Shown: in pieces, positions 42,141 to 43,446 of the stretch | How positions within the stretch are numbered: position 1 is the first letter of the stretch | Layout: each line of letters opens with the position of its first letter | Assembly (NCBI GenBank): GCA_947427205.1 | Contig: CANEHB010000015.1 | Location: 1 to 43,446 of the forward strand | Length of the DNA: 43,446 nt | Source of the DNA: an uncultured Clostridium sp. | Lineage (GTDB): Bacteria; Bacillota; Clostridia; TANB77; CAG-508 | Direction: 5' to 3' | Position numbers and translations under genes: made by a program | The notes under the pieces: generated by a model | What the model saw: the letters and a program-made list of their open reading frames with translations, nothing else | What the model was told of the DNA's origin: nothing | Database searches by the model: none

Positions 42141-43367
42141 ATGAATAAAATATCTAAAATATTATTAGTTATTTTAATTTTCAATTTTTTAATAATAGCT
42201 AATGTATTTGCAGTAGATAAATCAGACATTACAGTTAACGAAAGAAAAGAATATTCAGCAAATAAGGTTGAATATACAACTATAGAACAAGCAGGAATAC
42301 AATTAAGAGAAGGACTAAAAAGAAGAAATAAAACAATACAAGTTACATACATAACAAATATTAAATTAGATGATTCAATAATTAAACAAGTAGTAAATGA
42401 AGCAGTAAAACATACGGGTGTACCCACTGAGGGAGATTATATATACTGGCAATGTTCAGAATGGGAAGCAGATTATAATTGGGAATATTTAAATGGAACA
42501 TATTATTATACTTTAACATATATATTTTCTTATTATACAACTTATGAGCAAGAAAGAGAAATGGATATAGCAGTAGCTAATTTATTGAATACACTAGATT
42601 TATCAGGAACAGATTATGAAAAAATAACAAAAATCTATAATTATATGTGCAATAATATTATTTATAATTACTCATCAAAAGATGATAGCATATATTCAGC
42701 ATATGGTGCATTAATTAATAAAAAAGCAGTTTGCCAAGGATTTGCAACTCTATTTTATAGATTAGCTTTAGAAAATAATATAGATGCTAGAGTTATTTCT
42801 GGAATAGCAGATGGTGGACCTCATGGATGGAATATAGTAAAAGTAGGAAATCAATATTATAATATAGATACAACATGGGATGCTAATAATATAAAAAGTG
42901 GATATAAATATTGTATGGTAACAGATAATAATTTTACAGATCATAAAAGAGACAATACATTTTCTTCAAGTGAATTTTATAATAGTTATCCAATGGGAAG
43001 TGAAAATTATATATTAGAAAACTGTGAGAATGATATAAATGAGATAGATAATAATATTGATATGAATGAGGTAGATTATATATCTGAAGATAATGATATT
43101 GATATGAATGAGATAGAAATAATTAAAACAGATTATATAGCAGATTTAGAATCTGAAGAAGATAAAACATATGTAGAAAAGAGCGAAGTAACAGAAACAG
43201 GCTATAAAAAAGATATTTCTTATATAACAAAGAATAATAAAGTAATAGAAAATATTTTAAAAAATACAAATGAAATATTCAAAATTAATAATGTATGGAG
43301 AGATATAATATATGAATATATAAATTACAATTATATAAGAATAGGGAAAAATAAAAGTGAAGTATAA
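42141..43367 (+). CDS. Second secreted transglutaminase-fold protein with a decayed repeat
   Basis: A paralogue of the 36455 gene, 408 residues. It has a signal peptide (NKISKILLVILIFNFLIIAN, cut after VFA), the same unique N-domain and a transglutaminase domain with Cys198 (AVCQGFATLFYR), His228 (GPHGWN) and Asp243 (NIDTTWD). After about residue 290 comes an Asn/Asp/Glu-rich linker, and only remnants of the repeats remain: a KTYVEKSEV end-piece and one worn unit (FKINNVWRDIIYEYINYNYI) before the stop. TTGGAGGG precedes the ATG, and a promoter and palindrome lie upstream. The catalytic domain looks intact; the repeat-mediated surface binding is probably lost. Confidence 0.92.
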   Translation: MNKISKILLVILIFNFLIIANVFAVDKSDITVNERKEYSANKVEYTTIEQAGIQLREGLKRRNKTIQVTYITNIKLDDSIIKQVVNEAVKHTGVPTEGDYIYWQCSEWEADYNWEYLNGTYYYTLTYIFSYYTTYEQEREMDIAVANLLNTLDLSGTDYEKITKIYNYMCNNIIYNYSSKDDSIYSAYGALINKKAVCQGFATLFYRLALENNIDARVISGIADGGPHGWNIVKVGNQYYNIDTTWDANNIKSGYKYCMVTDNNFTDHKRDNTFSSSEFYNSYPMGSENYILENCENDINEIDNNIDMNEVDYISEDNDIDMNEIEIIKTDYIADLESEEDKTYVEKSEVTETGYKKDISYITKNNKVIENILKNTNEIFKINNVWRDIIYEYINYNYIRIGKNKSEV

Positions 43368-43395
43368 TAAAAAAGAATGCAGTTAGTAAAATGAA

Positions 43396-43446
43396 GTGAA
43401 CCCACTTTAGTGGACATCAAAAAAAGAACCTATATGGGACTACATT
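43396..43446. mobile_element. Possible insertion-sequence end at the window edge
   Basis: GTGAACCCACTTTAGTGGAC is followed by ATCAAAAAAAGAACC. The pattern 'GTGAAC..., then GTGGACA' resembles terminal repeats of IS3/IS150-group elements (GTGAAC...GTTGGACA). A perfect hairpin CCACT-TT-AGTGG lies at 43402-43413. No transposase is visible because the window ends, so this is weak. Confidence 0.3.

Overview
The window is a strongly AT-rich stretch of a Gram-positive, low-GC bacterium. Arginine is mostly AGA, intergenic regions are A/T runs, and ribosome binding sites are strong AGGAGG types. Sporulation genes (spoIIID, a SPOCS/LysM coat protein, yunB, a spoVB-type flippase) next to veg point to an endospore-forming lineage of the Clostridia, probably an uncultured gut member. 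That last placement is inference; no species is claimed.

Layout. 1-169: the 3' end of an rRNA operon (5S fragment, tRNA-Asn, terminator). 223-5765: housekeeping and unknown genes (small membrane protein, ITP/XTP phosphatase-like protein, alpha/beta hydrolase, nitrilase-family amidase, a 509-residue unknown coupled to a flavin reductase-like protein). 5762-9643: the classical rpmG-secE-nusG-rplK-rplA-rplJ-rplL operon, with an L10(L12) autoregulatory leader before rplJ and a secE carrying a long Asn/Glu-rich tail. 10188-11714: a pilin-like small protein and a membrane-anchored hydrolase. 11921-14600: a znuA-znuC-znuB metal importer with a palindromic operator in its promoter. 14686-21497: S66 peptidase, RusA resolvase, SpoIIID, a small zinc-ribbon protein on the minus strand, Veg, SPOCS/LysM protein, a frameshifted yunB, and a SpoVB-type flippase on the minus strand.

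21738-36080: a complete Wzx/Wzy-type surface polysaccharide locus. It starts with an unusual protein holding two complete phosphoglycosyl transferase domains in tandem. Then come a GT4, two GT2, a Stealth phosphotransferase, an EpsG-like polymerase, UDP-galactopyranose mutase, a Wzx flippase and LicD. After an internal terminator and a fresh promoter follow an acetyltransferase, a class V aminotransferase, a cytidylyltransferase/oxidoreductase fusion and a membrane acyltransferase. The expected product is a lipid-linked, galactofuranose-containing polymer decorated through phosphodiesters and acyl groups.

36455-43367: three secreted proteins. Two are transglutaminase-fold proteins and one is a GH25 muramidase; they share a roughly 68-residue Trp/Asn-Gly/Tyr-Thr-Gly repeat that resembles cell-wall or polymer-binding repeats. 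The first is split by a one-base change in an A tract, its repeat array holds a near-identical 411-bp tandem duplication, and the last gene keeps only a decayed repeat near a possible insertion-sequence end.

The most interesting system-level reading is a 'decorate and dock' locus: LicD plus a CDP-donor-making cassette modify a surface polymer, and the adjacent repeat proteins bind it, by analogy with choline-binding GH25 enzymes in pneumococci. This is a hypothesis. Two single-base frameshifts in short homopolymers (yunB and the transglutaminase gene) should be checked against reads before being called biology.
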